Shown one piece after another: positions 38,876 to 50,257 of a stretch of 64,000 nt of DNA. The stretch covers positions 1 to 64,000 of the forward strand of contig NZ_PSNX01000009.1 in the NCBI RefSeq assembly GCF_002930615.1, written 5' to 3'. Numbering within the stretch: the first letter of the stretch is position 1; each line of letters begins with the position of its first letter. A program made the position numbers and the translations under genes. The DNA comes from Caldimonas caldifontis (GTDB lineage: Bacteria; Pseudomonadota; Gammaproteobacteria; Burkholderiales; Burkholderiaceae_C). The notes beneath the pieces were generated by a model. The model saw only the letters and a program-made list of their open reading frames with translations. It searched no databases and was not told where the DNA came from.

Positions 38876-40372
38876 TCAGATGCTGAAGGCGCGCACGATG
38901 GCCTGCGCGCACAAGGCCATCAGGCCACCCGGCAGGATGCCCAGCACGAGCACCGCCAGACCGTTGGCCGACAGCACGGCCCGGGCCTCGGTCGAGGCCA
39001 CGATGGGCGAGCGGTCCTCGGCCTCATCGAAGTACATGACTTTCACGACACGCAGGTAGTAGAACGCGCCCACGAGCGAGAGCAGCACTGCAAAAACGGC
39101 CAGCCAGATGTAGAGACCCACGTTGGTGGACACCAGCGCCTGCAGCACTGCCAGCTTGGCGTAGAAGCCCACGGTGGGCGGAATGCCCGCCAGCGAGAAC
39201 ATGAAGATCGCCATCACCGCGGCATACCACGGGCTGCGCTGGTTCAGGCCCTTGAGGTCGCTGATCTCCTCGGCCTCGAAGCCCTGCCGAGACAACAGCA
39301 TGATCAGTCCGAAGCTGCCCAGCGTCGTGACCACATAGGTGACGACATAGAACAGCGCGGAGCTGTAGGAGTTGGCGGCCGACAAGGTGTTGCCATTGAC
39401 CACGCCGCTGGTCAGGCCCAGCAGCATGAAGCCCATCTGTGCGATGGTGGAATAGGCCAGCATGCGCTTGAGGTTGGTCTGGGCGATGGCTGCGAGGTTG
39501 CCCACCACCAGCGACGCCACCGACAGCACCATCAGCATCTGCTGCCAGTCCACCGCCAGCGAGAGCATGCCCTCCACCAGCAGGCGGATGGTGATGGCAA
39601 AGGCCGCCAGCTTCGGTGCCCCGGCGATCAGGAGCGTGGCCGCCGTGGGTGCGCCCTGGTAGACATCGGGGACCCACATGTGGAAGGGTGCGGCGCCCAG
39701 CTTGAAGGCCAGGCCAGCCACCACGAAGACCACCCCGAACACCAGCACCTGCTGGTTGATCTCGCCCGAGGCGATGGCACGGAACACCTCGTTGATGTCG
39801 AGCGACCCGGTGGCGCCGTACATCATCGACAGGCCGTACAGCAGGAAGCCGCTGGCCAGCGCACCGAGCACGAAGTACTTCATGGCCGCCTCGGTGGCCA
39901 CCAGGTCATCGCGCCGCAGGGCGACCAGGGCGTACAGCGACAGTGACATCAGCTCCAGGCCGAGGTAGATCACCAGGAAGTTGCTCCCTGAGATCATCAC
40001 CAGCACGCCCAGCAGCGAAAACAGGCTGAGCGTGAAGAGCTCGCCGCCGCGCAGCATGTCTCGCTGCGAGGCATACAGGCGTGCATAGACCAGCGTGACG
40101 AAGACCGACAGCGTGGCAAAGAACTTCAGCAGGTTGCCCAGCGGATCATTGACGAACATCCCCTGCATGGCGCGGACCGTCTCGCCGCCCACGTAGTAGC
40201 CCATGAAGTAGGCCATCTGCATCGCGGCGACCACGGCCAGGGTGGCCAGCGTCAGCACATAGGTCAGCGTGCGCATCGGGTGCGTCACGAACAGGTCGAT
40301 CACCAGGATGGCACAGGCCAGCACCAGCAGGACGACTTCGGGGTAGATGGCGATCCAGTTCATCGTGTTCAT
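38876..40372 (-). CDS. nuoN: NADH-quinone oxidoreductase subunit N
   Basis: This 498-residue membrane subunit of complex I is one of the antiporter-like proton-pumping subunits, with about 14 helices. It has the [17 protein letters not shown] segment (in part) and the [14 protein letters not shown] segment, which carry conserved Lys residues. It is the last nuo gene, 13 bases after nuoM, and is followed by DUF2818. Confidence 0.95.
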   Translation of the reverse strand: MNTMNWIAIYPEVVLLVLACAILVIDLFVTHPMRTLTYVLTLATLAVVAAMQMAYFMGYYVGGETVRAMQGMFVNDPLGNLLKFFATLSVFVTLVYARLYASQRDMLRGGELFTLSLFSLLGVLVMISGSNFLVIYLGLELMSLSLYALVALRRDDLVATEAAMKYFVLGALASGFLLYGLSMMYGATGSLDINEVFRAIASGEINQQVLVFGVVFVVAGLAFKLGAAPFHMWVPDVYQGAPTAATLLIAGAPKLAAFAITIRLLVEGMLSLAVDWQQMLMVLSVASLVVGNLAAIAQTNLKRMLAYSTIAQMGFMLLGLTSGVVNGNTLSAANSYSSALFYVVTYVVTTLGSFGLIMLLSRQGFEAEEISDLKGLNQRSPWYAAVMAIFMFSLAGIPPTVGFYAKLAVLQALVSTNVGLYIWLAVFAVLLSLVGAFYYLRVVKVMYFDEAEDRSPIVASTEARAVLSANGLAVLVLGILPGGLMALCAQAIVRAFSI

Positions 40373-40385
40373 GGTCGTCGCCCCC

Positions 40386-41861
40386 TCAGTTCAGTTTGGA
40401 CATGGCGACGTGCTTGAGCAGGTCCACCACCGAGTGATGCATCACGTCGGTGAAAGGCTTGGGGTAGAGCCCCATCCACAGCACCGCGAGCGCCAGCAGC
40501 GCCAGCATGAAGAACTCGCGCCTGTTCAGGTCTTCCAGCGTGCGGACATTGTCGTTGGCCACCTCGCCGAAGTAGACGCGCTTGACCATCCACAGCGTGT
40601 AGGCGGCACCGAAGATCAGCGTCGTGGCTGCGGCCATGCCGATCCAGAAGTTCACCTTCACGGCACCCAGGATCACCATCCACTCGCCCACGAAACCGGC
40701 CGTGCCGGGCAGTCCGGCATTGGCCATCGCGAAGAGCACTGCAAAGGCCGCGAACTTGGGCATGGTGTTCACCACCCCGCCGTAGTCGGCGATCTCACGC
40801 GAGTGCACGCGGTCGTAGAGCACGCCGATGCACAGGAACATGGCGCCCGAGACGAAGCCGTGGGCGATCATCTGCACGATGGCGCCGGAGACGGCCAGTT
40901 CATTGAAGAGGAAGAAGCCGAGCGTCACGAAACCCATGTGGGCGATGGACGAATAGGCCACCAGCTTCTTCATGTCCTGCTGCACCAGCGCCACCAGTCC
41001 GATGTAAACCACGGCAATCAGTGAGAGCGTGATGATCAGCCAGTCGAGCTCGCGCGCGGCATCCGGCAGGATCGGCAGGGAGAAGCGCAGGAAGCCGTAG
41101 GCACCCAGCTTCAGCATGATGGCTGCCAGCACCACCGAACCACCGGTGGGAGCCTCCACGTGCGCATCGGGCAGCCAGGTGTGAACCGGCCACATCGGCA
41201 CCTTGACGGCAAAGGCCAGGAAGAAGGCACCGAAGAGCAGCATCTGCGCGTCCAGCGGCAGCGGGAGCTGGTGCCAGGTCAGGATGTCGAAACTGCCGCC
41301 CGACTTGAAGTACAGGTAGGCCAGCGCCACCAGCATGAGCAGGGAACCCAGCAGCGTGTAGAGGAAGAACTTGAACGCGGCGTACACCCGGCGCGGACCG
41401 CCCCAGATGCCGATGATGATGTACATCGGGATCAGGGTGGCCTCGAAGAAGACGTAGAACAGCAAACCATCCAGCGCCGAGAACACCCCGATCATCAGCC
41501 CGGAGAGGATCAGGAAGGCACCCATGTACTGGTTCACGCGCTCGGTGATCACCTCCCAGGCCGAGATCACCACCACGATGGTGATGAAGGCCGTCAGCAG
41601 CACGAACCACACGGACAGGCCGTCCACGCCCAGGTGGTAGTGCACGTTGAAGCGGTCGATCCACTTCACGTACTCGACGAACTGCATCGCCGAGGTGGAG
41701 GTGTCGAAGCCGGTGATCAGCGGCACGGTGATGAGGAAGCTCAGGACCGCACCGGCCAGCGCGATCCAGCGCACCGGGGTGGCATGCTCATCGCGACCGA
41801 GGGTCAGCAAGATGACGCCGAAGAGGATGGGCGTCCAGATGGCGAGGCTCAGCAGACTCAT
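40386..41861 (-). CDS. nuoM: NADH-quinone oxidoreductase subunit M
   Basis: This 491-residue antiporter-like subunit has about 14 helices, the [17 protein letters not shown] segment, [18 protein letters not shown], and a [11 protein letters not shown] loop, all with the charged residues of the proton path. The start at 41861 gives the usual N-terminus; a longer reading to 41942 would overlap nuoL. It lies between nuoL and nuoN. Confidence 0.95.
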   Translation of the reverse strand: MSLLSLAIWTPILFGVILLTLGRDEHATPVRWIALAGAVLSFLITVPLITGFDTSTSAMQFVEYVKWIDRFNVHYHLGVDGLSVWFVLLTAFITIVVVISAWEVITERVNQYMGAFLILSGLMIGVFSALDGLLFYVFFEATLIPMYIIIGIWGGPRRVYAAFKFFLYTLLGSLLMLVALAYLYFKSGGSFDILTWHQLPLPLDAQMLLFGAFFLAFAVKVPMWPVHTWLPDAHVEAPTGGSVVLAAIMLKLGAYGFLRFSLPILPDAARELDWLIITLSLIAVVYIGLVALVQQDMKKLVAYSSIAHMGFVTLGFFLFNELAVSGAIVQMIAHGFVSGAMFLCIGVLYDRVHSREIADYGGVVNTMPKFAAFAVLFAMANAGLPGTAGFVGEWMVILGAVKVNFWIGMAAATTLIFGAAYTLWMVKRVYFGEVANDNVRTLEDLNRREFFMLALLALAVLWMGLYPKPFTDVMHHSVVDLLKHVAMSKLN

Positions 41862-41877
41862 GTTGGGGGCACCTCGC

Positions 41878-43902
41878 TCAGCGGACCAGGAAGGATTGCA
41901 GATAGGGCCACAGCTGCCAGGTGACGAGGGCGAAGACGCCAACGATCATCACCAGGGCGTAGTGGTAGATGTAGCCGGACTGCACCAGCCGCACCAGCGA
42001 GGCGGTCCAGCCGACCACACGGGCCGAGCCGTTCACCAGCAGGCCGTCGATCACGCCCTGGTCGCCCCCCTTCCACAGACCCTTGCCCAGCAGGCGCGCG
42101 CCTGCCGCAAAGATCTTCTCGTTGATCCAGTCCATGTAGTACTTGTTTTCCATGATGCGCACGAGGAAACCCAGGCGCCGGTGCAGCAGGGCCGGGATCT
42201 CAGGTTTGACCATGTAGAAGTAGTAGGCCGTCGCCACCCCCGCCACGGCCAGCCAGAAAGGCGCCGTCTGCAGACCGTGCAGCGCCATGGCGGCCGCACC
42301 GTGGAAGCCCTCGGCCAGCGCCTTCATCGCGGGGTGCGCATCCGTGTTCACGAAGATGGCATCCTTCAGGAAGTCGCCGAAGAGCATCGGGCCGATCGTC
42401 ATGAAGCCGATCACCACCGAGGGGACGGCGAGCAGCAGCAAAGGCGCCGTCACCACCCAGGGTGACTCATGCGGCTCGTGGTGGCCGTGGTCCTCATCGT
42501 GGTGGCCATGGTCATCGGGCGACGGATACGGCTTGTCGTGGAAGCGTTCCTTGCCGTGGAAGACCAGGAAGTACATCCGGAACGAGTAGAAGGCCGTGAT
42601 GAACACCCCGGCCACCACCGCAAAGGTGGCGAAGCCCGCACCCGGCAAGTTGCTGGCCTCCACCGCCAGAATGATGCTGTCCTTGGAATAGAAGCCCGAG
42701 AACAGTGGCGTGCCGATCAGGGCCAGCGACCCCAGCAGCGCGGTGATCCAGGTGATGGGCATGTACTTGCGCAGCCCGCCCATGTTGCGGATGTCCTGAT
42801 CGTGGTGCATGCCGATGATCACCGAGCCGGCCGCCAGGAAGAGCAGCGCCTTGAAGAAGGCGTGTGTCATCAGGTGGAACACGGCGACCGAGTAGGCCGA
42901 GGCCCCCAGCGCCACCGTCATGTAGCCGAGCTGCGACAGCGTGGAATAGGCCACGACGCGCTTGATGTCGTTCTGGATGATGCCCAGGAGACCCATGAAG
43001 AGCGCCGTGATCGCCCCGATCACCAGCACGAAGTTCAGCGCGGTATCCGACAGTTCGAACAGCGGCGACATGCGTGCCACCATGAAGATGCCGGCGGTCA
43101 CCATCGTGGCGGCGTGAATCAGTGCCGAAATGGGCGTGGGGCCTTCCATGGAGTCGGGCAGCCACACATGCAGCGGGAACTGGGCCGACTTGCCCATGGC
43201 GCCGATGAACAGGCAGATGCACGCCACCGTCAGCAGCATCCAGTCGGTCCCGGGGAAGCTCAGTTTGGACAGCTCGTCCGCCTGCGCGAAGATCTCGGTG
43301 TAGTTCAGCGAGCCGGCGAAGGCAACCAGCAGGCCGATCCCGAGGATGAAGCCGAAGTCACCCACCCGGTTGACCAGGAAGGCCTTCATGTTGGCGAAGA
43401 TGGCCGTGGGCTTCTTGTACCAGAAACCGATCAGCAGGTAAGACACCAGGCCCACCGCCTCCCAGCCGAAGAAGAGCTGCAGCATGTTGTTGCTCATGAC
43501 GAGCATCAACATCGAGAAGGTGAACAGCGAGATGTACGCGAAGAAACGCTGGTAGCCCGGGTCCTCTTCCATGTAGCCGATGGTGTAGATGTGCACCATC
43601 AGCGACACAAAGGTCACCACGCACATCATCATCGCCGACAGACCGTCAATGAGGAACCCCACCTCCATCTTCAGGTCGCCCAGCACCAGCCATTCGTAGA
43701 CGGTGGCATTGAAGCGTGCGCCATCGACCGCCACGGCCTTGAGCACCATGGCCGAGAGGATGAAGGAGATCAGCACCCCGAGGATGGTGAAGAAGTGCGC
43801 GCCGCGGCGACCAACCACCTTGCCGAACAAGCCCGCGATGATGGCGCCGGCCAGGGGTGCCAAGGGCACCGCGACCAGCATGTTCTGAGAGAGTTGCGAC
43901 AT
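41878..43902 (-). CDS. nuoL: NADH-quinone oxidoreductase subunit L
   Basis: This 674-residue largest antiporter-like subunit carries about 16 helices and the long C-terminal lateral helix that clamps NuoM and NuoN. It has WLPDSMEGPTPISALIHAATMVTAG (in part) and RVVAYSTLSQLGYMTVA. An unusual feature is a loop of about 16 residues dense in His, Asp and Glu (plus strand 42467-42516) before the last helices. nuoM follows after 16 bases. Confidence 0.95.
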   Translation of the reverse strand: MSQLSQNMLVAVPLAPLAGAIIAGLFGKVVGRRGAHFFTILGVLISFILSAMVLKAVAVDGARFNATVYEWLVLGDLKMEVGFLIDGLSAMMMCVVTFVSLMVHIYTIGYMEEDPGYQRFFAYISLFTFSMLMLVMSNNMLQLFFGWEAVGLVSYLLIGFWYKKPTAIFANMKAFLVNRVGDFGFILGIGLLVAFAGSLNYTEIFAQADELSKLSFPGTDWMLLTVACICLFIGAMGKSAQFPLHVWLPDSMEGPTPISALIHAATMVTAGIFMVARMSPLFELSDTALNFVLVIGAITALFMGLLGIIQNDIKRVVAYSTLSQLGYMTVALGASAYSVAVFHLMTHAFFKALLFLAAGSVIIGMHHDQDIRNMGGLRKYMPITWITALLGSLALIGTPLFSGFYSKDSIILAVEASNLPGAGFATFAVVAGVFITAFYSFRMYFLVFHGKERFHDKPYPSPDDHGHHDEDHGHHEPHESPWVVTAPLLLLAVPSVVIGFMTIGPMLFGDFLKDAIFVNTDAHPAMKALAEGFHGAAAMALHGLQTAPFWLAVAGVATAYYFYMVKPEIPALLHRRLGFLVRIMENKYYMDWINEKIFAAGARLLGKGLWKGGDQGVIDGLLVNGSARVVGWTASLVRLVQSGYIYHYALVMIVGVFALVTWQLWPYLQSFLVR

Positions 43903-43923
43903 CTTGTTGTGCCCTGTGCTGCG

Positions 43924-44232
43924 TCAGCCCTTGAGGGCGTCGAGTTCATCCACGTTGATGGTCGAACGGTTGCGGAACAGCACGACCAGGATGGCCAGGC
44001 CGATCGCCGACTCGGCGGCCGCCACCGTCAGGATGAAGAAGACGAAGACCTGTCCGGCCAGGTCCCCCAGGTAGTGGGAGAAGGCCACGAAATTGAGGTT
44101 GACGGCCAGCAGCATCAGCTCGATGGCCATCAGCAGCACGATCAGGTTGCGCCGGTTCATGAAGATGCCGATGACCGACATCGCGAACAGGATGGCCCCC
44201 AGCGTGAGGTAGTGTCCGAGGGTGATGCTCAT
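43924..44232 (-). CDS. nuoK: NADH-quinone oxidoreductase subunit K
   Basis: The 102-residue, three-helix subunit has the two conserved Glu residues in the middle of helices (one in [15 protein letters not shown], one in [13 protein letters not shown]). It overlaps nuoJ by four bases (ATGA) and has the usual length. It lies 21 bases before the nuoL start. Confidence 0.95.
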   Translation of the reverse strand: MSITLGHYLTLGAILFAMSVIGIFMNRRNLIVLLMAIELMLLAVNLNFVAFSHYLGDLAGQVFVFFILTVAAAESAIGLAILVVLFRNRSTINVDELDALKG

Positions 44233-44882
44233 GCCTTGCCTCCGGGGGTGGGTTCGTCGCCGCTCGGGGTGCTGGCCGCGGGCGTGTCCACAACCGGCTT
44301 GATCTGCAGCACGCGCAGGCGCTGTGCCTTGGTCACCCGCACCTGGTCGGCCGGGTCGATGTAGCGGGAGTCCTTGCGTCGGCGCAAGGTCAGCGCAATG
44401 GCCGCGATGATCGCCACCAGCAGCAGGACGGCGGCCACCTGGAGCGGGTAGATGTAGTTGGTGTACATCTCGATGCCCAGCAGCTTGGTGTTGCCCATCT
44501 CGATGGCTTCCGGTGTGGCCGCCGGGGCCTCGCGCACGCCAAAGCCTGTCATCAGCACCAGCGCCATCTCCAGCGCGATCAGCACGCCCACGAGACCGGC
44601 CACCGGGAAGTGCTTCCAGAAGTTCTGACGCATGGCATCGACATTGACGTCGAGCATCATCACAACGAAGAGGAAGAGCACCATCACGGCGCCGACGTAG
44701 ACGAGCACCAGCGCAATGGCCAGGAACTCGGCCTGCAGCAGCATCCACACGCCGGCGGCGTTGAAGAAGGCCAGCACGAGGAACAGCGCGGCATGCACCG
44801 TGCTGCGCGCCGTGATGACGCGGAAGGACGCGAACAGCAGGACTGCTGAAAACACGTAAAAGAGCGCGCTTAGGGTATCCAT
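44229..44882 (-). CDS. nuoJ: NADH-quinone oxidoreductase subunit J
   Basis: The 217-residue membrane subunit has five predicted helices with the [19 protein letters not shown] segment of the family, including the Tyr in the pi-bulge helix. The C-terminal tail of about 45 residues is polar and ends with a Pro/Ser-rich stretch, longer than in E. coli. It lies 73 bases after nuoI. Confidence 0.94.
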   Translation of the reverse strand: MDTLSALFYVFSAVLLFASFRVITARSTVHAALFLVLAFFNAAGVWMLLQAEFLAIALVLVYVGAVMVLFLFVVMMLDVNVDAMRQNFWKHFPVAGLVGVLIALEMALVLMTGFGVREAPAATPEAIEMGNTKLLGIEMYTNYIYPLQVAAVLLLVAIIAAIALTLRRRKDSRYIDPADQVRVTKAQRLRVLQIKPVVDTPAASTPSGDEPTPGGKA

Positions 44883-44955
44883 GTCTTTGTTCTCGGTTGG
44901 CGGGCCTCAGGGCTCCTCCTCGGGGCCCGACCGGCCGGCAGGCCGCACGGGGGGC

Positions 44956-45453
44956 TTACCGGTACTTCGCGTCCGCCTCCTTGTTGGCCGCGATCTCCTT
45001 CTCATAGCGATCCCCCACCGCCAGGAGCATGTCCTTGGTGAAGTAGAGGTCGCCCCGCTTCTCGCCGTGGTACTCGAAGATGTGGGTTTCGACGATGGAA
45101 TCGACCGGGCAGCTTTCCTCGCAGAAGCCGCAGAAGATGCACTTGGTCAGGTCGATGTCATAGCGCGTGGTGCGTCGCGAGCCGTCATCACGCACGTCGG
45201 ATTCGATGGTGATCGCCATCGCCGGACACACCGCCTCGCACAGCTTGCAGGCAATGCAGCGCTCTTCGCCGTTCTCGTAGCGGCGCAGCGCATGCAGGCC
45301 ACGGAAGCGCGGCGACAAGGGTGTCTTCTCCTCCGGAAACTGCACCGTGATATGCGGCGAGAGGAAGTGGCGACCCGTGAGCGCCAGCCCCTTGATCAGC
45401 TCCGTGAGCATGAAACTGTTGATGAACCCTTTGAGGGAAGCTACAGCAGACAT
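44956..45453 (-). CDS. nuoI: NADH-quinone oxidoreductase subunit I
   Basis: The 165-residue peripheral subunit holds two 4Fe-4S clusters, seen as Cys66, Cys69, Cys72, Cys76 ([12 protein letters not shown]) and Cys105, Cys108, Cys111, Cys115 ([12 protein letters not shown]). It passes electrons toward the quinone. Length is normal for the proteobacterial TYKY-type protein. It lies 25 bases after nuoH. Confidence 0.96.
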   Translation of the reverse strand: MSAVASLKGFINSFMLTELIKGLALTGRHFLSPHITVQFPEEKTPLSPRFRGLHALRRYENGEERCIACKLCEAVCPAMAITIESDVRDDGSRRTTRYDIDLTKCIFCGFCEESCPVDSIVETHIFEYHGEKRGDLYFTKDMLLAVGDRYEKEIAANKEADAKYR

Positions 45454-45478
45454 GGTTGGACCTCGTCAGACTTCCGGT

Positions 45479-46543
45479 TCAGTTCCAGATGTTCCAGGGC
45501 GACTGGATCCACAGACCCACCACCACGAGCCACACCAGGGTCACGGGGATGAAGATCTTCCAGCCCAGGCGCATGATCTGGTCGTAGCGGAAACGCGGGA
45601 AGGTCGCGCGCACCCACAGGAAGATGGTGACCAGCACGAAGGTCTTCAGCCCGAGCCAGAGCCAGCCGGGGATCCAGTTGAACAGCGCGCTGTCCACGGG
45701 CGGCAGCCAGCCGCCGAAGAACATCAGCGCGGCCAGGGCCGAGATCAGGATCATGTTCGCGTACTCGGCCAGGAAGAACATAGCAAAGGACATGCCCGAA
45801 TACTCGATCATGTGACCGGCCACGATCTCCGACTCGCCTTCGACCACGTCAAAGGGGTGACGGTTGGTCTCGGCCAGACCCGAGATGAAGTACACCACGC
45901 AGATGGGCAGCAGCGGCAGCCAGTTCCACGACAGGAAGTTCAGCCCCATCTCGGCAAAGTAGCCCTGGTCCTGGCTGGTGACGATGGCCGTCATGTTCAG
46001 GCTGCCGGTCACCATGAGCACCACCACGAAGGCGAAGCCCATGGCAATCTCGTAGGACACCATCTGCGCCGAGGCGCGCATCGCACCCAGGAAGGCGTAC
46101 TTGGAGTTCGAGGCCCAGCCCGCAATGATCACGCCGTACACCTCGAGCGAGGTGATGGCCATCAGGAACAGCAGACCGGCGTTGATGTTGGCCAGCGCCA
46201 CGTCCGGGCCGAAGGGAATGACCGCCCAGGCCGCCAGCGCGGGCATGATGGTCATGATCGGCGCGAGGTAGAACAGGCCCTTGTTGGCCGCCGTCGGCGA
46301 GATGATCTCCTTGAAGATCAGCTTGACCGCATCGGCAATCGGCTGGAGCAGGCCTGCGGGGCCGACCCGGTTGGGGCCCGGACGGATCTGCGTCCAGCCA
46401 ATGGCCTTGCGCTCCCACAGCGTCAGGTAGGCCACGCAGATCATCAGCGGCAGCACCAGCGCCACGATCTTGATCAGGTTCCAGACCACGGGCCAGGCGC
46501 CTCCGAGCTGGGCCTGACCGAATTGAGTGAAGGTCTCAAGCAT
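45479..46543 (-). CDS. nuoH: NADH-quinone oxidoreductase subunit H
   Basis: The 354-residue membrane subunit, with about eight helices, forms the quinone chamber with NuoB and NuoD. It has [19 protein letters not shown] (in part) and the SELVAGH-like segment [10 protein letters not shown], with the conserved acidic residues. It lies 15 bases after nuoG. Confidence 0.95.
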   Translation of the reverse strand: MLETFTQFGQAQLGGAWPVVWNLIKIVALVLPLMICVAYLTLWERKAIGWTQIRPGPNRVGPAGLLQPIADAVKLIFKEIISPTAANKGLFYLAPIMTIMPALAAWAVIPFGPDVALANINAGLLFLMAITSLEVYGVIIAGWASNSKYAFLGAMRASAQMVSYEIAMGFAFVVVLMVTGSLNMTAIVTSQDQGYFAEMGLNFLSWNWLPLLPICVVYFISGLAETNRHPFDVVEGESEIVAGHMIEYSGMSFAMFFLAEYANMILISALAALMFFGGWLPPVDSALFNWIPGWLWLGLKTFVLVTIFLWVRATFPRFRYDQIMRLGWKIFIPVTLVWLVVVGLWIQSPWNIWN

Positions 46544-46558
46544 CTGCAGCTTCCTCGA

Positions 46559-48877
46559 TCACGCCTTGCTCAGTTCCACCGGGGCGAACAACGGCCCGAG
46601 TTCCGCCGTGGCGGGATGCCCGGTTGGCACGCGCACCGCCTGGGCCGCGAGCGTGGCGTCGCAGCGCACCGGCAACGTGGCCACACCGCCACCGACCTGG
46701 ACCCGCACGCGATCGCCGTCCTTCAGGCCGAGCTGGCTCCACGCCGAGGTGCTCACCGACACCACCGGTGCACGCGCATCCGCTGTCTGCTGCAGCGCGG
46801 GCGCACGGCGCACCAGCACGTCAGTGGTGTAGATGGGCACGTCGGCAATCCGCTCGAACCCGGCGGCAGCGTTTGCCGAAGTGGCGCCAAGCGCGGCGTC
46901 ATTGTTCAACCGTTGCGCCAGCGTGGTTGTGTCGCCCAGGGCCTGAGCACGCACTTCTTCCGCCGTCTCGAAGCCGAAACCCGGCAGGTCGAGCATCGTG
47001 CCCAACACGCGGAGCACCTTCCACGCGGGACGGGTCTCGCCCAGCGGCTTGACCACACCGTAGAAACTCTGGGGGCGGCCTTCAGCGTTGACAAAGGTGC
47101 CCGCCGTCTCGCTGAACGGGGCGATGGGCAGCATCACGTCGGCATGGCCCTGCGCGGCCGACTTGAACGCGGTCAGGGCCACGACCATGTCGGCGGATTC
47201 GAGCGCGCGGGTGGCACGCAGGGGATCGGCCAGGTCGAGCTGGGGCTCCACATGCAGCAGCAAATAGGCCTTGAGCGGCTGGGCCAGCATGCCGCCGACA
47301 TCGAGTCCTCCCGGGCCGGGCAGCGCGCCGACCAGCTGCGCCCCGACGCTGTTAGCAGCTTCGCCGAACGAACCCACCGTCGCGCCGGTCTGGGCAGCGA
47401 TCCAGCCGGCCAGCGCCAGCAGCTGCGAGGCTTGCGGATGCTGGACTGCCGCGTTGCCCAGGAGCACGGCCTTGTGTTCGCCCTGGAGCAGCGAGCGGGC
47501 GATGGCCATGGAGGCTTCGTCCGGGGTGGCCGCTACCGGTGCGGAGACACCTTTCTCGGCCGCGACAGCCGCAGCCACGCCCGCGAGCGTCTGCACCCAG
47601 GCCGACGGGGCCGCCGTCAGGCCTTGCGCCATGGGCATAAGCCAGTCGTCGTGCACCGCGTGCAGACTGTGGATGCGCCCTCCTCGCTTGACCGCCTGGC
47701 GCAGGCGCTGCGCGAAGAGCGGATGGTCCTTGCGCAGGAAAGCGCCAACCACCAGTGCAGCATCGAGGCTGGACAGCGATGCGATGGACCGCCCCAGCCA
47801 GCGGGCCTGGCCGGACGGCGCAGCGGAGAAGTCGGCATGGCGCAGGCGATGATCGACATTCCCACTGCCCAGCCCCTTGACGAGCTGCGACAGCAGGTAC
47901 AGCTCCTCGGCCGTCGCATGCGGACTGCCCAGGGCACCGATGGCGCTGGCACCGTGATCGTTGCGGATCTGCTTCAGACCGTTGGCGACGTATTCCAGCG
48001 CCGTCTGCCAGTCGACTTCGCGCCACTGACCGCCTTGCTTCAGCATCGGCACGGTCAGGCGGTCATCGCTGTTGAGCGCCTCGTAAGAGAACCGATCCCG
48101 ATCGGCAATCCAGCACTCATTGACCTCTTCGTTTTCGAGGGGCACGACACGCATCACCTTGTTGGCCTTGACCTGCACGATCAGGTTGGCTCCAGTGGAG
48201 TCATGCGGGCTGATGCTCTTGCGGCGCGAAAGCTCCCAGGTGCGCGCGGTGTAGCGGAAAGGTTTGCTCGTCAGCGCCCCGACGGGGCAGATGTCGATCA
48301 TGTTGCCCGAGAGCTCGGAATCAACCGTGTTGCCCACGAAGGTGGTGATCTCGGCGTGTTCTCCGCGGTGAAGCATGCCCAGTTCCATCACACCGGCGAT
48401 CTCCTGCCCGAAGCGCACGCAACGGGTGCAGTGGATGCAGCGGCTCATCTCCTCCATGGAGATCAGCGGGCCCACCTCCTTGTGGAACACCACGCGCTTT
48501 TCTTCCTGGTAGCGCGAGGCCGAACCGCCATAGCCCACGGCCAGATCCTGGAGCTGGCATTCGCCCCCCTGGTCACAGATGGGGCAGTCCAGCGGGTGAT
48601 TGATGAGCAGGAACTCCATCACCGATTGCTGGGCCTTGACGGCCTTGTCGCTCTTGGTGCGCACGATCATCCCCTGCGTCACCGGCGTCGCGCAGGCGGG
48701 CATGGGCTTGGGGGCCTTCTCGACGTCAACCAGGCACATACGGCAGTTGGCCGCGATCGAGAGCTTCTTGTGATAGCAGAAGTGCGGCACATAGGTGCCG
48801 GCCTTCTCAGCCGCATGCATCACCATGCTGCCTTCAGGCACTTCCACCTTCTTGCCATCGAGTTCGATTTCGATCAT
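46559..48877 (-). CDS. nuoG: NADH-quinone oxidoreductase subunit G
   Basis: The 772-residue subunit has an N-terminal ferredoxin domain with 2Fe-2S ligands Cys34, Cys45, Cys48 and Cys62, then the His-Cys region and the CIHCTRC motif of further 4Fe-4S clusters, and a long C-terminal molybdopterin-oxidoreductase-like domain that lacks catalysis. Its length is typical of Betaproteobacteria. The start at 48877 follows nuoF after 18 bases. Confidence 0.95.
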   Translation of the reverse strand: MIEIELDGKKVEVPEGSMVMHAAEKAGTYVPHFCYHKKLSIAANCRMCLVDVEKAPKPMPACATPVTQGMIVRTKSDKAVKAQQSVMEFLLINHPLDCPICDQGGECQLQDLAVGYGGSASRYQEEKRVVFHKEVGPLISMEEMSRCIHCTRCVRFGQEIAGVMELGMLHRGEHAEITTFVGNTVDSELSGNMIDICPVGALTSKPFRYTARTWELSRRKSISPHDSTGANLIVQVKANKVMRVVPLENEEVNECWIADRDRFSYEALNSDDRLTVPMLKQGGQWREVDWQTALEYVANGLKQIRNDHGASAIGALGSPHATAEELYLLSQLVKGLGSGNVDHRLRHADFSAAPSGQARWLGRSIASLSSLDAALVVGAFLRKDHPLFAQRLRQAVKRGGRIHSLHAVHDDWLMPMAQGLTAAPSAWVQTLAGVAAAVAAEKGVSAPVAATPDEASMAIARSLLQGEHKAVLLGNAAVQHPQASQLLALAGWIAAQTGATVGSFGEAANSVGAQLVGALPGPGGLDVGGMLAQPLKAYLLLHVEPQLDLADPLRATRALESADMVVALTAFKSAAQGHADVMLPIAPFSETAGTFVNAEGRPQSFYGVVKPLGETRPAWKVLRVLGTMLDLPGFGFETAEEVRAQALGDTTTLAQRLNNDAALGATSANAAAGFERIADVPIYTTDVLVRRAPALQQTADARAPVVSVSTSAWSQLGLKDGDRVRVQVGGGVATLPVRCDATLAAQAVRVPTGHPATAELGPLFAPVELSKA

Positions 48878-48895
48878 GGGTCTTGTCTCTCGCGC

Positions 48896-50257
48896 TCAGG
48901 ACGCCAGGGTGTCCGCCGCGGCCACAGGCTTGGCGGCATGGCCCGGGATCAGGGCTTCGAATTCGTGGCGGAAATGCTTGATCATGGCGCGCACCGGCAT
49001 GGCTGCGGCATCGCCCAGGGCACAGATGGTGCGACCCATGATGTTGCCGCTCACGTTGTCCAGCAGATCGATGTCCTCGGGACGGCCTTGGCCACGCTCG
49101 ATGCGATCGACCAGGCGCCACAACCAGCCCGTGCCTTCGCGGCATGGCGTGCACTGGCCGCAGGACTCGTGCATGTAGAAGTAGGACAGGCGCTTGAGTG
49201 ATTCCACCATGGAGCGGCTGTCGTCCATCACGATCACGGCACCGGACCCGAGCATGGACCCCGCCTTGGCGATCGAGTCATAGTCCATCGTGCACTCCAT
49301 CATGATGTGCGCGGGCAGCACGGGTGCAGACGACCCCCCAGGGATGACCGCCTTGAGCTGACGCCCCTTGCGCACGCCGCCGGCCAGTTCCAGCAGCTTG
49401 GCAAACGGCGTTCCCATGGGCACTTCGTAGTTGCCGGGCCGCTCCACGTCGCCCGAAACCGAGAAGATCTTGGTGCCACCGTTGTTCGGCTTGCCGCACT
49501 CGAGATAGGCCTGACCGCCATGGCGGATGATCCAGGGCACCGCCGCGAAGGTCTCGGTGTTGTTGATCGTGGTGGGCTTGCCGTACAGGCCGAAGCTGGC
49601 GGGGAACGGCGGCTTGAAACGCGGCTGGCCCTTCTTGCCTTCCAGCGATTCGAGCAGCGCGGTTTCCTCGCCGCAGATATAGGCGCCGAATCCATGGAAG
49701 GCATGCAGCTGGAAGCTGAAGTTGCTGCCCAGGATCCGGTCGCCCAGGTAGCCGGCGGCGCGGGCCTCCTCAAGGGCCTCTTCGAAACGCTCGTAAACCT
49801 CGAAGATCTCGCCGTGGATGTAGTTGTAGCCCACGCTGATGCCCATCGCGTAGGCGGCAATGGCCATGCCTTCGATGACGATGTGCGGGTTGTAGCGCAG
49901 GATGTCACGGTCCTTGCAGGTGCCCGGCTCCCCCTCGTCGGAGTTGCACACCAGGTACTTCTGGCCGGGGAACTGGCGGGGCATGAAGCTCCACTTCAGG
50001 CCCGTGGGGAAACCGGCGCCGCCACGGCCACGCAGCGCGGAGGTCTTCACCTCGGCGATCACCTGGTCGGGCGTGAGCCCTTCGCCGCCGTCCTGGCCGA
50101 GGATCTTGCGCAGGGCCTGGTAGCCGCCTCGGGCCTCATAGTCCTTGAGGCGCCAATTGCTGCCGTTCAAACCTGCATAAATCTGCGGCTGGATATGGCG
50201 ATCATGGAAACAAGTCTCAAGGCCGGTGGCCTGGAACTTGGACAGGTCAAGGGCCAT
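48896..50257 (-). CDS. nuoF: NADH-quinone oxidoreductase subunit F
   Basis: The 453-residue subunit binds NADH, FMN and a 4Fe-4S cluster and is the entry point for electrons. It has [14 protein letters not shown] near residue 65 (FMN), [14 protein letters not shown] and the cluster motif [11 protein letters not shown]. The ATG at 50257 shares one base with the nuoE stop (TGATG); a GTG at 50260 is a possible alternative. The C-terminal tail past the iron-sulfur domain is a little longer than in E. coli. Confidence 0.95.
   Translation of the reverse strand: MALDLSKFQATGLETCFHDRHIQPQIYAGLNGSNWRLKDYEARGGYQALRKILGQDGGEGLTPDQVIAEVKTSALRGRGGAGFPTGLKWSFMPRQFPGQKYLVCNSDEGEPGTCKDRDILRYNPHIVIEGMAIAAYAMGISVGYNYIHGEIFEVYERFEEALEEARAAGYLGDRILGSNFSFQLHAFHGFGAYICGEETALLESLEGKKGQPRFKPPFPASFGLYGKPTTINNTETFAAVPWIIRHGGQAYLECGKPNNGGTKIFSVSGDVERPGNYEVPMGTPFAKLLELAGGVRKGRQLKAVIPGGSSAPVLPAHIMMECTMDYDSIAKAGSMLGSGAVIVMDDSRSMVESLKRLSYFYMHESCGQCTPCREGTGWLWRLVDRIERGQGRPEDIDLLDNVSGNIMGRTICALGDAAAMPVRAMIKHFRHEFEALIPGHAAKPVAAADTLAS

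Noticed and set aside
45347-49201. A 1284-residue open frame on the plus strand opposite nuoH, nuoG and nuoF
   Set aside because: It is antisense to well-identified nuo genes. Long antisense frames are normal in high-GC codon usage, and the translation is rich in His, Gln and Arg with no family match.
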